A DNA stretch of 64,000 nucleotides, from contig JAFSGE010000056.1 of assembly GCA_017434885.1 (NCBI GenBank), positions 1 to 64,000 on the forward strand. The letters are read 5' to 3'. A model generated the notes under the pieces. That model was not told where the DNA came from. It ran no database searches and was given only the letters and a program-made list of their open reading frames with translations. The first letter of the stretch is position 1. The number at the start of each line of letters is the position of its first letter. The position numbers and the translations under genes were made by a program. This document shows, in pieces, positions 51,484 through 61,870 of this stretch. This DNA comes from Lachnospiraceae bacterium. GTDB lineage: Bacteria; Bacillota; Clostridia; Lachnospirales; Lachnospiraceae.

Positions 51484-52887
51484 TTACGACCAGTTAATTA
51501 CTTCACCCACAGTGCGGGAGCAATCCTCAATACCGCGGAACATGATTCTGCACAGATAATAATAAACCTCTTGCAATTTCTCGTAAGTCACTACACCGGT
51601 CTGATGCTCAAAGCAGAAGTCAAGCCCGCCCAACGGTCTGTGGCTGACAGTCAGATAAAGAGTATGCGCACAGGCACTGTTGGAATATCGGCGCACATTG
51701 TACTGCAGTCCATCCATTTTTTCAACCGTAGGACCTTCATACTTCATCAAAAGCGGCTGATAGGTCAGCGCCATTGCCTCATAAGTCTGACCGTTTTCCA
51801 AATTGTAGTAATTCTTTCGGAATGCATAGTATTCCGACGGGCTGTAATTGGCATGTCTGAAGTACTGATTCTGCATATCACGTATTTTGAAAAGTCCTTC
51901 TAAGAAAGTATCCTCTTTGGTAATCACTGTTCTGAAAGGGAAGCTGTGAATTCTGGTTCCTCCGCAACGCTTTTCAGACAACGTAGCACGTCTTGCTATC
52001 GTAGTAGATACCGAAATGTCATCCACACCGTTTTCTTTTTGCAGATATGTACGAAGTCCCATAAGCAACAGACAGGTCAATGATACATGCTGTTCCTCAC
52101 AGAATTTCATTAATTGCAGGGAAGGCTCTTCTTCCAAATAAAAGCTTGCCAGGTTGGCATCCACATTATTTGATGTATTAATGCATGCACGCTGATTGGG
52201 ATTTCCTGTTCTCTTGCGCTCTGCCTCCAGCTTCCCTGATCCGTATATATCGGTAAAGATGGGCTCAGAAGAAGTAATCAGATTTTCAAAGAATTCTCTG
52301 TCCCTCTGCGCAGATTTGGTACCTGCCTCATATTCCAGATCCTTTTCCAGCTGCTTCACGTAAGAAGACATATCTTTGGGAGCCGGTACATGCTCAAGCA
52401 ATTTGCTGCTGTATAATTCCATAACATCTTTCAAAAATGCAATCAGTGCCTGGGCATCCATAATCAGATGGTTTACTTTCATATAAAGTCCATGGAAGTT
52501 ATCAGGCATCTTAATCATCACAATTTCATACATGGGAGTATCATAAAGTTCAAACGGTGTACTCGTCCATTCTGTCATCTTATCATGGGCATGTTCTTCT
52601 TCCCAGTGTCCAAAGTCAAAATGTCTGATTTGCGGCTCTTGTCCTTTTGCCACATACTGATACACATTTCCTTCTTTATCCTCTGTAAACTGCACACGGA
52701 GCGCCTCGCAACGTTCAATTGCCTCACATATACACTCGCGCAACCTGTCCCATTCAAGTTCTACCTGTATGGTAAGCGAAGTACCGATGTTCAGCACCTG
52801 CTTCTTGGGACAGTATTTCATACTGTAGTAATGCAATTTCTGTGCGGAAGTCAATCCGTAAACCTTATTACCTTTTCTTGTTTTCAT
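51484..52887 (-). CDS. Condensation-domain-like acyltransferase (467 aa)
   Basis: Chloramphenicol acetyltransferase/NRPS condensation-type fold. The catalytic motif is KVNHLIMDA with H140 and D144 (HxxxD, only one leading His unlike the HHxxxDG of NRPS domains), as in PapA/alcohol acyltransferase-type enzymes. The second half has TTIARRATLSEKRCGGTRIHSFPFRT and YLTVSHRPLGGLDFCFEHQT. It would join the carrier-bound acyl group to an acceptor amine or alcohol. The start is ATG 52887 with GGAGA. It is followed by the ACP gene 45 bp away. Confidence 0.82.
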   Translation of the reverse strand: MKTRKGNKVYGLTSAQKLHYYSMKYCPKKQVLNIGTSLTIQVELEWDRLRECICEAIERCEALRVQFTEDKEGNVYQYVAKGQEPQIRHFDFGHWEEEHAHDKMTEWTSTPFELYDTPMYEIVMIKMPDNFHGLYMKVNHLIMDAQALIAFLKDVMELYSSKLLEHVPAPKDMSSYVKQLEKDLEYEAGTKSAQRDREFFENLITSSEPIFTDIYGSGKLEAERKRTGNPNQRACINTSNNVDANLASFYLEEEPSLQLMKFCEEQHVSLTCLLLMGLRTYLQKENGVDDISVSTTIARRATLSEKRCGGTRIHSFPFRTVITKEDTFLEGLFKIRDMQNQYFRHANYSPSEYYAFRKNYYNLENGQTYEAMALTYQPLLMKYEGPTVEKMDGLQYNVRRYSNSACAHTLYLTVSHRPLGGLDFCFEHQTGVVTYEKLQEVYYYLCRIMFRGIEDCSRTVGEVINWS

Positions 52888-52905
52888 ACTTATCTCCGTT
52901 CTTTG

Positions 52906-53853
52906 TTATTGATTCATAATAGGGAATATAAATTCCTCAATAGCACCTTGGTATAATTCGGGATCACGGTAACAGGACTCTACATGTCCCGCACCTTTTA
53001 TAATCACCAGCTTTTTCTCTGTTTTACATGCCTCATACAGCTCATGGACCATAGAGCAGGGAACAAAGCTGTCCGCATCTCCATGCATAAACAATACCGG
53101 TATCTTTGCCTTTGCCACTTCACATCTGGCATCACATTCATTCAACTTGTATCCCGCTTTTTTCTGAATCATCAGATTGGAAATATGCAGCAGCGGAAAT
53201 TCAGGCAGATGATACTGGGTCTTTAATACAGATGCAAATACATCCCAGGCAGATGTAAATGCACAATCAGAAATAGCTGCCTTTACCTGCACCGGCAGTT
53301 CAAGCCCTGTAGTCATAAGAACCGTAGAACCACCCATGGAATCGCCGTGAAGTAAAATCTTGCAGTCTTCACCATGCCGCTTTACCATTTCTTCAATCCA
53401 AAGCTTTGCATCATGTCTGTCCAGACAGCCAAAGCCAATATAAGTACCTTCACTCTTTCCGTGAGACCGCTCATCCACCAGCAACAAATTATACTGATTC
53501 TCCCGATAGAAAATTGCCAATGTAGAATAGTCGTTTAATCCTTCACTTGTATAACCATGGAAACAGACAGCTACTTTCTTCGAGCCCTCACAGGGAAAAT
53601 ACGTGGCATGCAGTTTTAATCCGTCGGCAGATGTTATGTACAAATCCTCATGCGGCGTCTGGGCTAAGGCTTCTTTACATTCTCTGATATGGGGAATATA
53701 TCTGTCCCAGTCTGTTCCTGCCATCTCCTGCGTCTTTTCTCGCTTGGCGTTGGAGCGAATCATTGTCCTTTTAAAGAAATACACTGCTATGGCGTATTCC
53801 ATAAGAACATATAATACGATTACTACCAATACAACTGCTAAAATTTTCATCAT
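52906..53853 (-). CDS. Membrane-anchored alpha/beta hydrolase (315 aa)
   Basis: An N-terminal hydrophobic anchor (residues 3-27) precedes a serine hydrolase domain: oxyanion region VAVCFHGYTSEG, nucleophile elbow LHGDSMGGST, late Asp in VLFMHGDADSFVP and His in GAGHVESCY. Similar proteins act as esterases or peptidases. The start is ATG 53853 with AGGAG. It is the first gene of the condensation/ACP/ligase cassette, 18 bp upstream of the condensation gene, so it may release or trim the product. Confidence 0.88.
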   Translation of the reverse strand: MMKILAVVLVVIVLYVLMEYAIAVYFFKRTMIRSNAKREKTQEMAGTDWDRYIPHIRECKEALAQTPHEDLYITSADGLKLHATYFPCEGSKKVAVCFHGYTSEGLNDYSTLAIFYRENQYNLLLVDERSHGKSEGTYIGFGCLDRHDAKLWIEEMVKRHGEDCKILLHGDSMGGSTVLMTTGLELPVQVKAAISDCAFTSAWDVFASVLKTQYHLPEFPLLHISNLMIQKKAGYKLNECDARCEVAKAKIPVLFMHGDADSFVPCSMVHELYEACKTEKKLVIIKGAGHVESCYRDPELYQGAIEEFIFPIMNQ

Positions 53854-53959
53854 CGATTTCTCCTTTTACTTAAACACAATAAAGCCTTCCGTTATCTGAA
53901 GTCATTAACGAACATATCATAATAGATTTTATTACACAAAGTCAAGCCATAACATGGAG

Positions 53960-56320
53960 TCAGGCCTCAAGCACACTCCCCGGTAAATGTTTACGAAGCA
54001 TCGCCTCCAAATCATCTCCTGCCACCGGTTTTGACAGGTAATCGGAAAAACCTTCCCCTAAATACATCTCTTCCATACCTGCAATGGCATTTGCCGTAAG
54101 TACTATTACTTCCGTATCTTTGTTTTTATTTTCCGTATCTTTTCTCAGCAGATGCAGTGTCTCAATTCCGTCAGGCTCCGGCATCATATGATCCATTAAA
54201 ATCAAATCAAATTTTTGTTTTCTGCACAGCTCCAGACATTCCAATCCGCCATGAGCCATGGTAAGCTTCATCCCTGTTCTCTTAAGAAGAGCGTCGATTA
54301 CTGACAGATTCATTTCATTATCGTCTACAACCAGAATTTCCGCTTTTGGTGCATATAGTTTTGCCTTGTTTTCCTGTTTCTTCAAGGTATCTCTGCGGTA
54401 AGCAGCTTCCGGTTTTCCCATCGCCCGGTTATCTACAATCTGTTGCGGTATTTTAACCGTAAAGCAAGAGCCTTTTCCGTACTCGCTTTCGACCTCTATG
54501 CCACCGCCCATTAATTCCGTAAGTTGTTTGGTAATTGATAATCCGAGCCCCGTTCCTTCTATGTACCTGTTTTTCTGTTCTTCCAGTCTTTGGAATCCGG
54601 AAAACAGCTTATCCATGTCTTCCTGCTTAATACCAATTCCGGTATCTGCTATTGACATACATAACATAAATCTGTTTTCTTCCCTAAGTCCTTTTACGCC
54701 AAAAGTAACGCTGCCTTTGGGAGTGTATTTTACTGCATTGGAAAGCAGATTGTTTAGAATCTGACGGATTCTGATTTCATCACCTTTCAAAACAGACGGC
54801 AAGTTCTCATCTATTTCTACTTTCAGCACCAGATTTTTACTTTCCGCTTTCATCTTCATTCCCTGAATTACATCTGACAATAATTTTGCCAAATAATAAT
54901 TTGCTTCAATAATATCCATCTTTCCGGCTTCAACCTTGGAAAAATCCAAAACATCATTTATCAGTCCGAGCAGCAACCGGCTGGCACTTTGCACATTTTG
55001 GGCATATTGCAGCACTTCCTCATCACTGCTTTCGCGCAAAATCATTTCATTCATACCCAGGATGGTGTTGATAGGAGTTCTGATTTCATGTGACATATTG
55101 GCAAGAAACCGTGTCTTTGCTTCACCCGCCGCAATAGCAGCCTGTTTTGACTTTTCTATAACAAAAGCTTCCCTGGCTGTCTTGCTTCCCGCCATAAACA
55201 GTAATATAACCAACCCAAAGCTTAATGCCACACCACCATAATGCGGTGTCTCCGGGAAGAAAGTAACATATAATTCCCAAAAAGATGCAAAAATCATTGC
55301 AATCAGACCATAAACTACTTCCCCGTATTCTCTTATTCTTCCTTTAGCGATGTCAATACAAATGGTAGCAGACACCAAAATCACCATGATAAATATAAGT
55401 GCATAGGCAACTACGGTAGAATCCACCAAATCCACCACATTCATCAATTGTAAAAATACTGATATCCAAAAGTTTAACGCTACACAGATTGATAATGCTC
55501 TGTAAATTTTCTCATAACGTCCCTTTTGCAGTTTGTTCACATAAACAATAAACGGATACGGCACCAAAATAGTCAATAAAAATCCAACGTGTGATGCAAC
55601 AGATACATTAGGCATGAAAAACTGGCGCACTCTTGACTCCGCAATCATAGCAATGGAAATCTGTAATATGGCCAGTCCCAGATAAGTAACATCTACTCTC
55701 TTTTTGTATCCCCATCTCAGAACCGCTCCGAACAAAACCGTGACAGAACTTATAATCAACATGTAAACTGAAACAAAAATTACGCCGGCACACTCCGCTA
55801 CAAATGCCCTTACCATATCATATTTATCCCCGGCATATACCTGATTCAGAAAACCGGTATATTCGCAATCACTTGTCAGTTCAATTGCAAGTACTTTGCC
55901 GGCATCCTCTTCTTTTATTTCAAAAAAAACAAATGCACTGGCACTGTTCCTGCCAAATAACCGCGTATCCGCAGTTGTATATTCCTGTCTAAGCTCATCT
56001 TCCACATACACGCGCATGTCCTGCTGCGACGCACGCATGCATAGCCATGTACCCTTCTGTTCTGATGCCAAAACTGTTTCCAGACGCACAACTTCTTTTC
56101 TTTCTGCATCACATTGCCCGGGCAACGTAATTATCTCTCTCGTTCCGTTCGGATGCACCCGTTCCCAGTCCGCCTCAAACAAAACACAGTCTCCGCTTTG
56201 GGTTGGATCTTCCTTCGGCATAAAAAATTCTCCAAAAACAAACAGCATAATCACTGCAAGAAGCATAACTCCAAATGCAACTTTCAGTGCAGCCACAATG
56301 TGCTCATCCTTTATTTTCAC
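53960..56320 (-). CDS. Hybrid histidine kinase with 7TMR-DISM-like input and receiver (786 aa)
   Basis: The N-terminus has a membrane segment, then an extracytoplasmic beta domain (about 50-170: WLCMRASQQDMRVYVEDE) and six to seven hydrophobic helices to residue 385, as in 7TMR-DISM sensors. HisKA has [10 protein letters not shown], with DTGIGI and GTGLGLS in the HATPase, and a receiver with [14 protein letters not shown] use GTG 56320, spaced from GGAGG; the ORF extends 15 bp more. Its own stop is 107 bp from the hydrolase gene, which begins another unit. Sensed ligand unknown. Confidence 0.9.
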   Translation of the reverse strand: MKIKDEHIVAALKVAFGVMLLAVIMLFVFGEFFMPKEDPTQSGDCVLFEADWERVHPNGTREIITLPGQCDAERKEVVRLETVLASEQKGTWLCMRASQQDMRVYVEDELRQEYTTADTRLFGRNSASAFVFFEIKEEDAGKVLAIELTSDCEYTGFLNQVYAGDKYDMVRAFVAECAGVIFVSVYMLIISSVTVLFGAVLRWGYKKRVDVTYLGLAILQISIAMIAESRVRQFFMPNVSVASHVGFLLTILVPYPFIVYVNKLQKGRYEKIYRALSICVALNFWISVFLQLMNVVDLVDSTVVAYALIFIMVILVSATICIDIAKGRIREYGEVVYGLIAMIFASFWELYVTFFPETPHYGGVALSFGLVILLFMAGSKTAREAFVIEKSKQAAIAAGEAKTRFLANMSHEIRTPINTILGMNEMILRESSDEEVLQYAQNVQSASRLLLGLINDVLDFSKVEAGKMDIIEANYYLAKLLSDVIQGMKMKAESKNLVLKVEIDENLPSVLKGDEIRIRQILNNLLSNAVKYTPKGSVTFGVKGLREENRFMLCMSIADTGIGIKQEDMDKLFSGFQRLEEQKNRYIEGTGLGLSITKQLTELMGGGIEVESEYGKGSCFTVKIPQQIVDNRAMGKPEAAYRRDTLKKQENKAKLYAPKAEILVVDDNEMNLSVIDALLKRTGMKLTMAHGGLECLELCRKQKFDLILMDHMMPEPDGIETLHLLRKDTENKNKDTEVIVLTANAIAGMEEMYLGEGFSDYLSKPVAGDDLEAMLRKHLPGSVLEA

Positions 56321-56504
56321 AAACAGTTCCTCCACCGGCTCTTAACAATACTTTTCAAAATCCCAATTGGCATTTTTTGCATAATTATGGTTATTATAGC
56401 ATTATTATCACCATTTATCCAGTCGTCTGCTGTTGTTCTTGCTTCTCTGTAAAAAGTAATATACAATTATTTCATAATAAAAATTGATATGAGGATTTAT
56501 ACTT

Positions 56505-58232
56505 ATGAAAATGCTATGGAAGCTCACCAAAGAAGCAACCCGTTACAAGGGGTTATATCTTGTCGCAATTCTTTCTACCTTATTGTTAACGGCTGTGAAT
56601 CTCACTGCCCCTAAAGCACTTTCCAGAATGACGGGAATTGTAGGTAACGGCATGAACGAGGATGCCCTGAAAGCCATTATTCAGTTGACATTACTGCTGT
56701 TATTTCTCTATATATTACGCATCGTATTCCGTTTTTTAAGCAATTACCTTGCACATAAAGCGGCATGGTATCTGGTAGGGGATTTGCGTGACCGCATGTA
56801 CCGTAAGCTGCAAAGCCTTGATCTTGGATTTTTTCACGATAAGCAAACCGGCGATTTAATGAGCCGCGTTGTCAATGACACCAGGGATTTTGAGCTTTTA
56901 TATGCACATATGATTCCTGACATGATAACCAATATTATGACTTTTCTGGGGGTCCTCCTGATATTGCTCGGCATCAACCCTACACTGGCTCTGATTACCT
57001 GTTGCCCTATTCCGCTGATTTTAATTTCCGGTGTAATCTTTGCCAAGAAAGTAAGACCTTTCTTCAAAGCATCACAAAAGTGCATGGGAGAACTGAACGC
57101 CAAATTACAGGATAATTTATCCGGTCTTCACGAAATCCAGTCTTTCGGGCAGGAAGCGCAGGAAGCTGCCTTTGTCAGCGAAAGTAATTTTGAACAGGTA
57201 CGTGCCATGCTCCGTGCTTTAAAAGCCAGTGCCTTATTCCATCCCAGTGTGGAATTCGTCTCCTCCATCGGCACCGTACTGGTAGTTGCCGCAGGCGGAT
57301 ATCTGGCATATATGGGGCAATTATCCGTAGAAGATATTGTGGCATTTATGCTGTATCTTTCCCTGTTTTATGCTCCCATTTCCGGGCTTGCAAGCTGGGT
57401 GGAAAATTTACAGCAGTCCCTTGCCGGTGCAGAGCGTGTGGCATTAATTTTGGAAACACCCTCTGCTATTGAGAATAGCGAAAATGCAAAACCGCTTTCT
57501 TCCGTAACAGGAGAAATTTCCTTTGAAAATGTTTCTTTCCACTACAGCAATAAAGTCCCCGTACTCCGCAACATTTCCTTTACCTGCAAGCCGGGTATGA
57601 TGGTGGCACTTGTAGGCCCTACCGGTGTAGGTAAAACTACCATCACCCAGCTGATATCACGGTTTTATGACCCTGTGGAGGGAAATGTCCTGATTGACGG
57701 AAATAACTTAAAGGACATTACTTTGGAAAGTCTTCGAAAAAATATCTCTCCCGTATTACAGGATACCTTTTTATTTAACGGCTCCATTGCTGATAATATC
57801 GGTTATGCAAAGCCGGATGCCAAAAGAGAAGAAATAGTAGATGCCGCAAAAGCCGCTAACATTCATGAAGATATCTTACATATGCCGGAAGGCTATGAAA
57901 CACAGGTCGGCGAACGTGGCCTGCGCTTATCAGGCGGACAGAAACAGCGAATTTCCATTGCAAGAGCCATTCTTCGCAACTCTCCTGTCATTGTTTTGGA
58001 CGAGGCTACCGCCTCCGTTGATGTGGAAACCGAAAAGCAGATTCAGCATGCCATTAACAATATGGCCGGAAAGCGCACCATTATTGCTATTGCACACCGA
58101 TTATCAACCATTAGGAATGCCGACATGATTTTGGTTATCCATGAGGGAGAAATCAAAGAGAAGGGAACTCATGATGAACTCCTTGCCTTAGACGGATACT
58201 ATGCACGTATGTTAAAAGCACAGCAGGTCTAA
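56505..58232 (+). CDS. ABC transporter, fused permease/ATP-binding protein (575 aa)
   Basis: A half-transporter exporter: six membrane segments in residues 1-320 and a nucleotide-binding domain with Walker A GPTGVGKTT, Q-loop PVLQDTFLFN, signature LSGGQKQRIS, Walker B VIVLDEATASVD and H-loop AHRLST. Such proteins act as homodimers or with a partner half. The only long plus-strand gene in the window. The start is ATG 56505 with GAGG upstream. It is divergent from the kinase at 56320, which may regulate it, and ends in a strong terminator. Substrate unknown; possibly a lipid or peptide. Confidence 0.93.
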   Translation: MKMLWKLTKEATRYKGLYLVAILSTLLLTAVNLTAPKALSRMTGIVGNGMNEDALKAIIQLTLLLLFLYILRIVFRFLSNYLAHKAAWYLVGDLRDRMYRKLQSLDLGFFHDKQTGDLMSRVVNDTRDFELLYAHMIPDMITNIMTFLGVLLILLGINPTLALITCCPIPLILISGVIFAKKVRPFFKASQKCMGELNAKLQDNLSGLHEIQSFGQEAQEAAFVSESNFEQVRAMLRALKASALFHPSVEFVSSIGTVLVVAAGGYLAYMGQLSVEDIVAFMLYLSLFYAPISGLASWVENLQQSLAGAERVALILETPSAIENSENAKPLSSVTGEISFENVSFHYSNKVPVLRNISFTCKPGMMVALVGPTGVGKTTITQLISRFYDPVEGNVLIDGNNLKDITLESLRKNISPVLQDTFLFNGSIADNIGYAKPDAKREEIVDAAKAANIHEDILHMPEGYETQVGERGLRLSGGQKQRISIARAILRNSPVIVLDEATASVDVETEKQIQHAINNMAGKRTIIAIAHRLSTIRNADMILVIHEGEIKEKGTHDELLALDGYYARMLKAQQV

Positions 58233-58242
58233 CTGCTGTGCT
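58217..58242 (+). terminator. Terminator of the ABC exporter
   Basis: AGCACAGCAG (58217-58226) pairs exactly with CTGCTGTGCT (58233-58242). The loop holds the TAA stop codon. A T-rich tract follows on the plus strand. Confidence 0.88.
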
Positions 58243-58264
58243 TCTCTTTATTTTATTACAATTC

Positions 58265-59113
58265 TTATTCTTTTAAAAGTGCTATGCCGATAGCATTTCC
58301 TCCGCAATTACTGGTAATCGTTGCTGATGCCCTGGTTTCATAGATTTTCTCAAAAGCGCATTTCATAGACACCTGTTTCTTAAGCAGACTCATCATCTTT
58401 ACAGATGCTGTGGTATAGGGGATAAACAAACACTCTCTTTCTATTTGGGACGCTCTCTTTAATTCTGCCCTTGCATATTTCATTACGGACTCTCTATAAT
58501 TACCGATTTGCACGGTTTTCAATCTAAGTTCTCCATGTTTTACCCCAAGCACGGGATGTACCCTTAAAGCTGTACATATTTCTTTAAAAAACTTGTTTAC
58601 TCTTCCGGCACGATATAAGTAATCTGCATTTTCTACAATGAAGCTGGTTGAAACTTTGTCCTTTATCCGGTCCAGTGCTTCCAATATTTCTTCTGAAGAT
58701 TGGTTGTTTTGAGCCATCTTCACTCCGCACATTACCATATATGCCATGCCCACTGACAGCTGCATAGAATCATAAACCTTTACTTTGTTTCCAAACTGCT
58801 CTGCCGCTGCAACAGCATTACGGTAAGAGTTACTCAATTTGGAACTGATGACAATATGTATCAACTCTTCGCTTTTTTTCAGTTCCTGTCTGAAAAATTC
58901 CTCATATTCACTTACTGCAGGTGCTTCTGTGTTAATTTTTACACCGCCGTTTTCAAAATACTCTACAACATTTCCTGCCGTCATTTCATCGGTATCCTTA
59001 AAGCATCCATGATCGGTTGATATGTAAAAATGAATCACCTCTACGTTATACTTTTCAAGAAGAGTTTCCGGCATATCGCAGGTACAATCCGATGTTATCC
59101 ATATTTTTTTCAT
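58265..59113 (-). CDS. DegV family protein, fatty-acid binding (282 aa)
   Basis: A typical DegV: starts WITSDCTCDMPETLLEKYNVEVIHFYIST, has HIVISSKLSNSYRNA, YDSMQLSVGMAYMV and the C-terminal SNCGGNAIGIALL. FakB-like DegV proteins bind a single fatty acid and present it to a FakA kinase; no fakA is visible here. The start is ATG 59113 with AGGAGG. The hybrid kinase upstream ends 3 bp before it, so the two are co-transcribed. Confidence 0.92.
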   Translation of the reverse strand: MKKIWITSDCTCDMPETLLEKYNVEVIHFYISTDHGCFKDTDEMTAGNVVEYFENGGVKINTEAPAVSEYEEFFRQELKKSEELIHIVISSKLSNSYRNAVAAAEQFGNKVKVYDSMQLSVGMAYMVMCGVKMAQNNQSSEEILEALDRIKDKVSTSFIVENADYLYRAGRVNKFFKEICTALRVHPVLGVKHGELRLKTVQIGNYRESVMKYARAELKRASQIERECLFIPYTTASVKMMSLLKKQVSMKCAFEKIYETRASATITSNCGGNAIGIALLKE

Positions 59114-59116
59114 CGC

Positions 59117-61870
59117 TTACCTCCTTAATTCATCCAGCGCATTCTGTGCTGTCTGCATTGCCTTCTCATATTCAAAATCTTCGACGTACTGCTTTACCTG
59201 TTCAAAGCGGGCAGTAAGTATTTCATCATTCACCTTGCAATAACACAATTCTCCGGCAACCCTGACTACCTCATCCCCGTCAAAATTTTCGCAGGCTTCG
59301 ATAATTCCCTGCACTTTTTCTTCAAACAAGTCCCATGTAATAGTCTTTAAATCATCCTCTGCAATTTCTTCCGTTTCTTCCCTATAACCATTCTCTTCCA
59401 GATAAGCAGTTATATTCTCTACCACCTCATCATAAAGTGCAATCACCTTATCATGATTCTGATGAATCACATCATATTTTCCGTCTTTTCCTGCAAATTC
59501 CAAGGTTTTGGCAAGCTCGGAAAGCTCTTTCGCTCCCATGGTTAAGGAAGAACTCTTCAGTGCATGCACCTCTGTGATATAATCTGTCCAATTCTCTGCT
59601 TCATAATGCCTGATGATTGCTTCCCTGTCCTCTTTACTGTTACGCACATACACACTCAGCACACTATAGTACTGTTCTCTATCCTCTCCGGCATATCCGA
59701 GTCCCATTTTATAATCTACAGGACCATTCAGAATTTCTTTGCTTGCATGCTCTTCATATTTATCCTCTTCCACTTTTACAATATCGGAATTACTCTGCTG
59801 GTATTCCTGCGGAAGCCATGTACGGAGAATTCTGTCAAGGAAGGAAATCTCAATGGGCTTTGCAAGGAAATCATCAAATCCGGATTCCAAAAACATTTCT
59901 CTTGCACCATTTACTGCATTTGCAGTTAATGCAATAATCGGTACTTTCTGATAATAGTCTCCCTGTAGGTTACGGATAATCTTTGTTGCCTCCACACCAT
60001 CCATCTCCGGCATCATATGATCCATAAAGACAATATCATAATCCTTAGTACGCAAAGCCTCTATTGCCGCCTGACCACTGGATACGGTAATAATTTTCAT
60101 GTTATAGGGTTTCATCAAACCTGCCGCTACCTTCAGATTTACCAAATGGTCATCCACAATCAGCACCTTGGCATTGGGTGCCGTAAAACGGATATTGGCA
60201 TTCCTAAATCCGTCCACTCCTATGGTATATTTTTCATTATTCATAACCGCCGCAAAGGATAATACATAAAACGGCTTGTATATTTTTTTGATATTGGAAG
60301 GCAACTTTGTCGTATCAACACGCTCCTGAATCACAACTACCTGACACTTATCTGCCAGCCCATGAAACCATTCCGTATTAGCGCTATATTCCTCTTTTGC
60401 CGTGAAGCAGTGAGTATACTGTCCGGAATCCATTCCTGCCTGCAGCCCTTCAAAAGTAGCAAACACGGTGACCGCTACGCCAAAATGGTCAATTACTTCC
60501 TGTATCATCTTTCGATATGAGGCTGCAATCTTCGGATGGGAGTACTTCTTCATATCCAGATAAACTGCAATATTCACTTTTTCCAGAGAATCAATTTCAA
60601 TAAAGGGAGTTTCATCCGATACCTTAAGCGGAATCACAAACTTAAATACGGTTCCTTCCCCATATACACTGGACACATTCATAAATCCGCCCATTTGGGC
60701 AATCAGCTTTTTGGATATGGCAAGACCCAATCCCGTACCTTCTTCCGTACGGTTCTTTTTGGTATCAAGCTGCTGAAAGCTGTTAAAAAGCTTTTCCATA
60801 TTTTCTTCAGTGATACCGATACCGGTATCCTCTATGGATACATTCAGATTAATTCCATAGTCATGCTTACTCTGCGTAATTTTAATAATTACACAGCCTT
60901 TTTTTGTAAATTTTACTGCGTTTGTCAACAGATTTACAATCACCTGCCTGATGCGCACTTCATCTCCAATCAGTCCCTTGGGAATGGAAGGGTCCACGCG
61001 CACGATGATTTCAATATCTTTATCTCCCTTTCGTGTCATCGCCATATTAATAACATCATTGATGGTGGATGCAATATTAAAGGGTTCCTTCAGCAATTCC
61101 ATTTTGCCGGCTTCTATTTTGGAGAAATCAAGAATATCATTAATAATTGACAATAAAGAACGACCGGAACTCTGTATATTAAAACAGTTTTCCCGCACGT
61201 CATCACTGATATCCTCTCTTAATATCAGTTCACACATACCCACAATGGCATTCATGGGTGTACGGATTTCATGTGACATATTTGCCAAAAAATTATTTTT
61301 TTCCTGTCCGGCATATTCCAATCTGTTAATTAATGTATTCTGCCGTTGCCTGTACTCATATACCCTGAACTGGGTAACGCTGCACAAAACGACTACCGAA
61401 AAATAAACTATCGGAAAACGAACCTGATAGGCCCTGCTATATTCATATCCCAACTGAAACAAAGGTGTCCACATGTAAATCATCATGGATGCTCCCAATA
61501 TCAGGCTGAAAAGCAATCCATAATACAGACTCAGACAATACATCGCCGCAGGCGGTACTATTAAAAGCCAGACGATACTGAATCCTTCCGCCCCACCGGT
61601 TATCAGATAATACATCATCATCACATAGGCACCAAGCATCATCAGCACAAACGCCAGCATTCGTTTCTTTGTAAATCCAAGCATTGCTGCAGTACCTAAA
61701 AACCAGATTGCCACAACACCTGTCAATATTACCAAATCCCAGTAGGCAGATGTAATATTAACAACACACATAATTGCAGAAACCGCGCTAAGCAGTAATG
61801 ACCCCTGTACCAATCCCCTTGTACTTAAGTCCGCTGTTTCCCTGGATACCTTTTTTATTATTTTTCCCAT
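59117..61870 (-). CDS. Hybrid histidine kinase with receiver and HPt (917 aa)
   Basis: Six hydrophobic segments in residues 20-170, then HisKA with H200 in [10 protein letters not shown] and a HATPase (DTGIGI, GTGLGLA). Residues about 440-550 look like a receiver-fold region without the usual phospho-Asp (VNIAVYLDMKK...), followed by a normal receiver ([12 protein letters not shown]) and a C-terminal HPt with HALKSSS. A full phosphorelay in one chain. The start is ATG 61870; its first codons overlap the end of the HD-GYP gene by 13 bp. Input signal unknown. Confidence 0.92.
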   Translation of the reverse strand: MGKIIKKVSRETADLSTRGLVQGSLLLSAVSAIMCVVNITSAYWDLVILTGVVAIWFLGTAAMLGFTKKRMLAFVLMMLGAYVMMMYYLITGGAEGFSIVWLLIVPPAAMYCLSLYYGLLFSLILGASMMIYMWTPLFQLGYEYSRAYQVRFPIVYFSVVVLCSVTQFRVYEYRQRQNTLINRLEYAGQEKNNFLANMSHEIRTPMNAIVGMCELILREDISDDVRENCFNIQSSGRSLLSIINDILDFSKIEAGKMELLKEPFNIASTINDVINMAMTRKGDKDIEIIVRVDPSIPKGLIGDEVRIRQVIVNLLTNAVKFTKKGCVIIKITQSKHDYGINLNVSIEDTGIGITEENMEKLFNSFQQLDTKKNRTEEGTGLGLAISKKLIAQMGGFMNVSSVYGEGTVFKFVIPLKVSDETPFIEIDSLEKVNIAVYLDMKKYSHPKIAASYRKMIQEVIDHFGVAVTVFATFEGLQAGMDSGQYTHCFTAKEEYSANTEWFHGLADKCQVVVIQERVDTTKLPSNIKKIYKPFYVLSFAAVMNNEKYTIGVDGFRNANIRFTAPNAKVLIVDDHLVNLKVAAGLMKPYNMKIITVSSGQAAIEALRTKDYDIVFMDHMMPEMDGVEATKIIRNLQGDYYQKVPIIALTANAVNGAREMFLESGFDDFLAKPIEISFLDRILRTWLPQEYQQSNSDIVKVEEDKYEEHASKEILNGPVDYKMGLGYAGEDREQYYSVLSVYVRNSKEDREAIIRHYEAENWTDYITEVHALKSSSLTMGAKELSELAKTLEFAGKDGKYDVIHQNHDKVIALYDEVVENITAYLEENGYREETEEIAEDDLKTITWDLFEEKVQGIIEACENFDGDEVVRVAGELCYCKVNDEILTARFEQVKQYVEDFEYEKAMQTAQNALDELRR

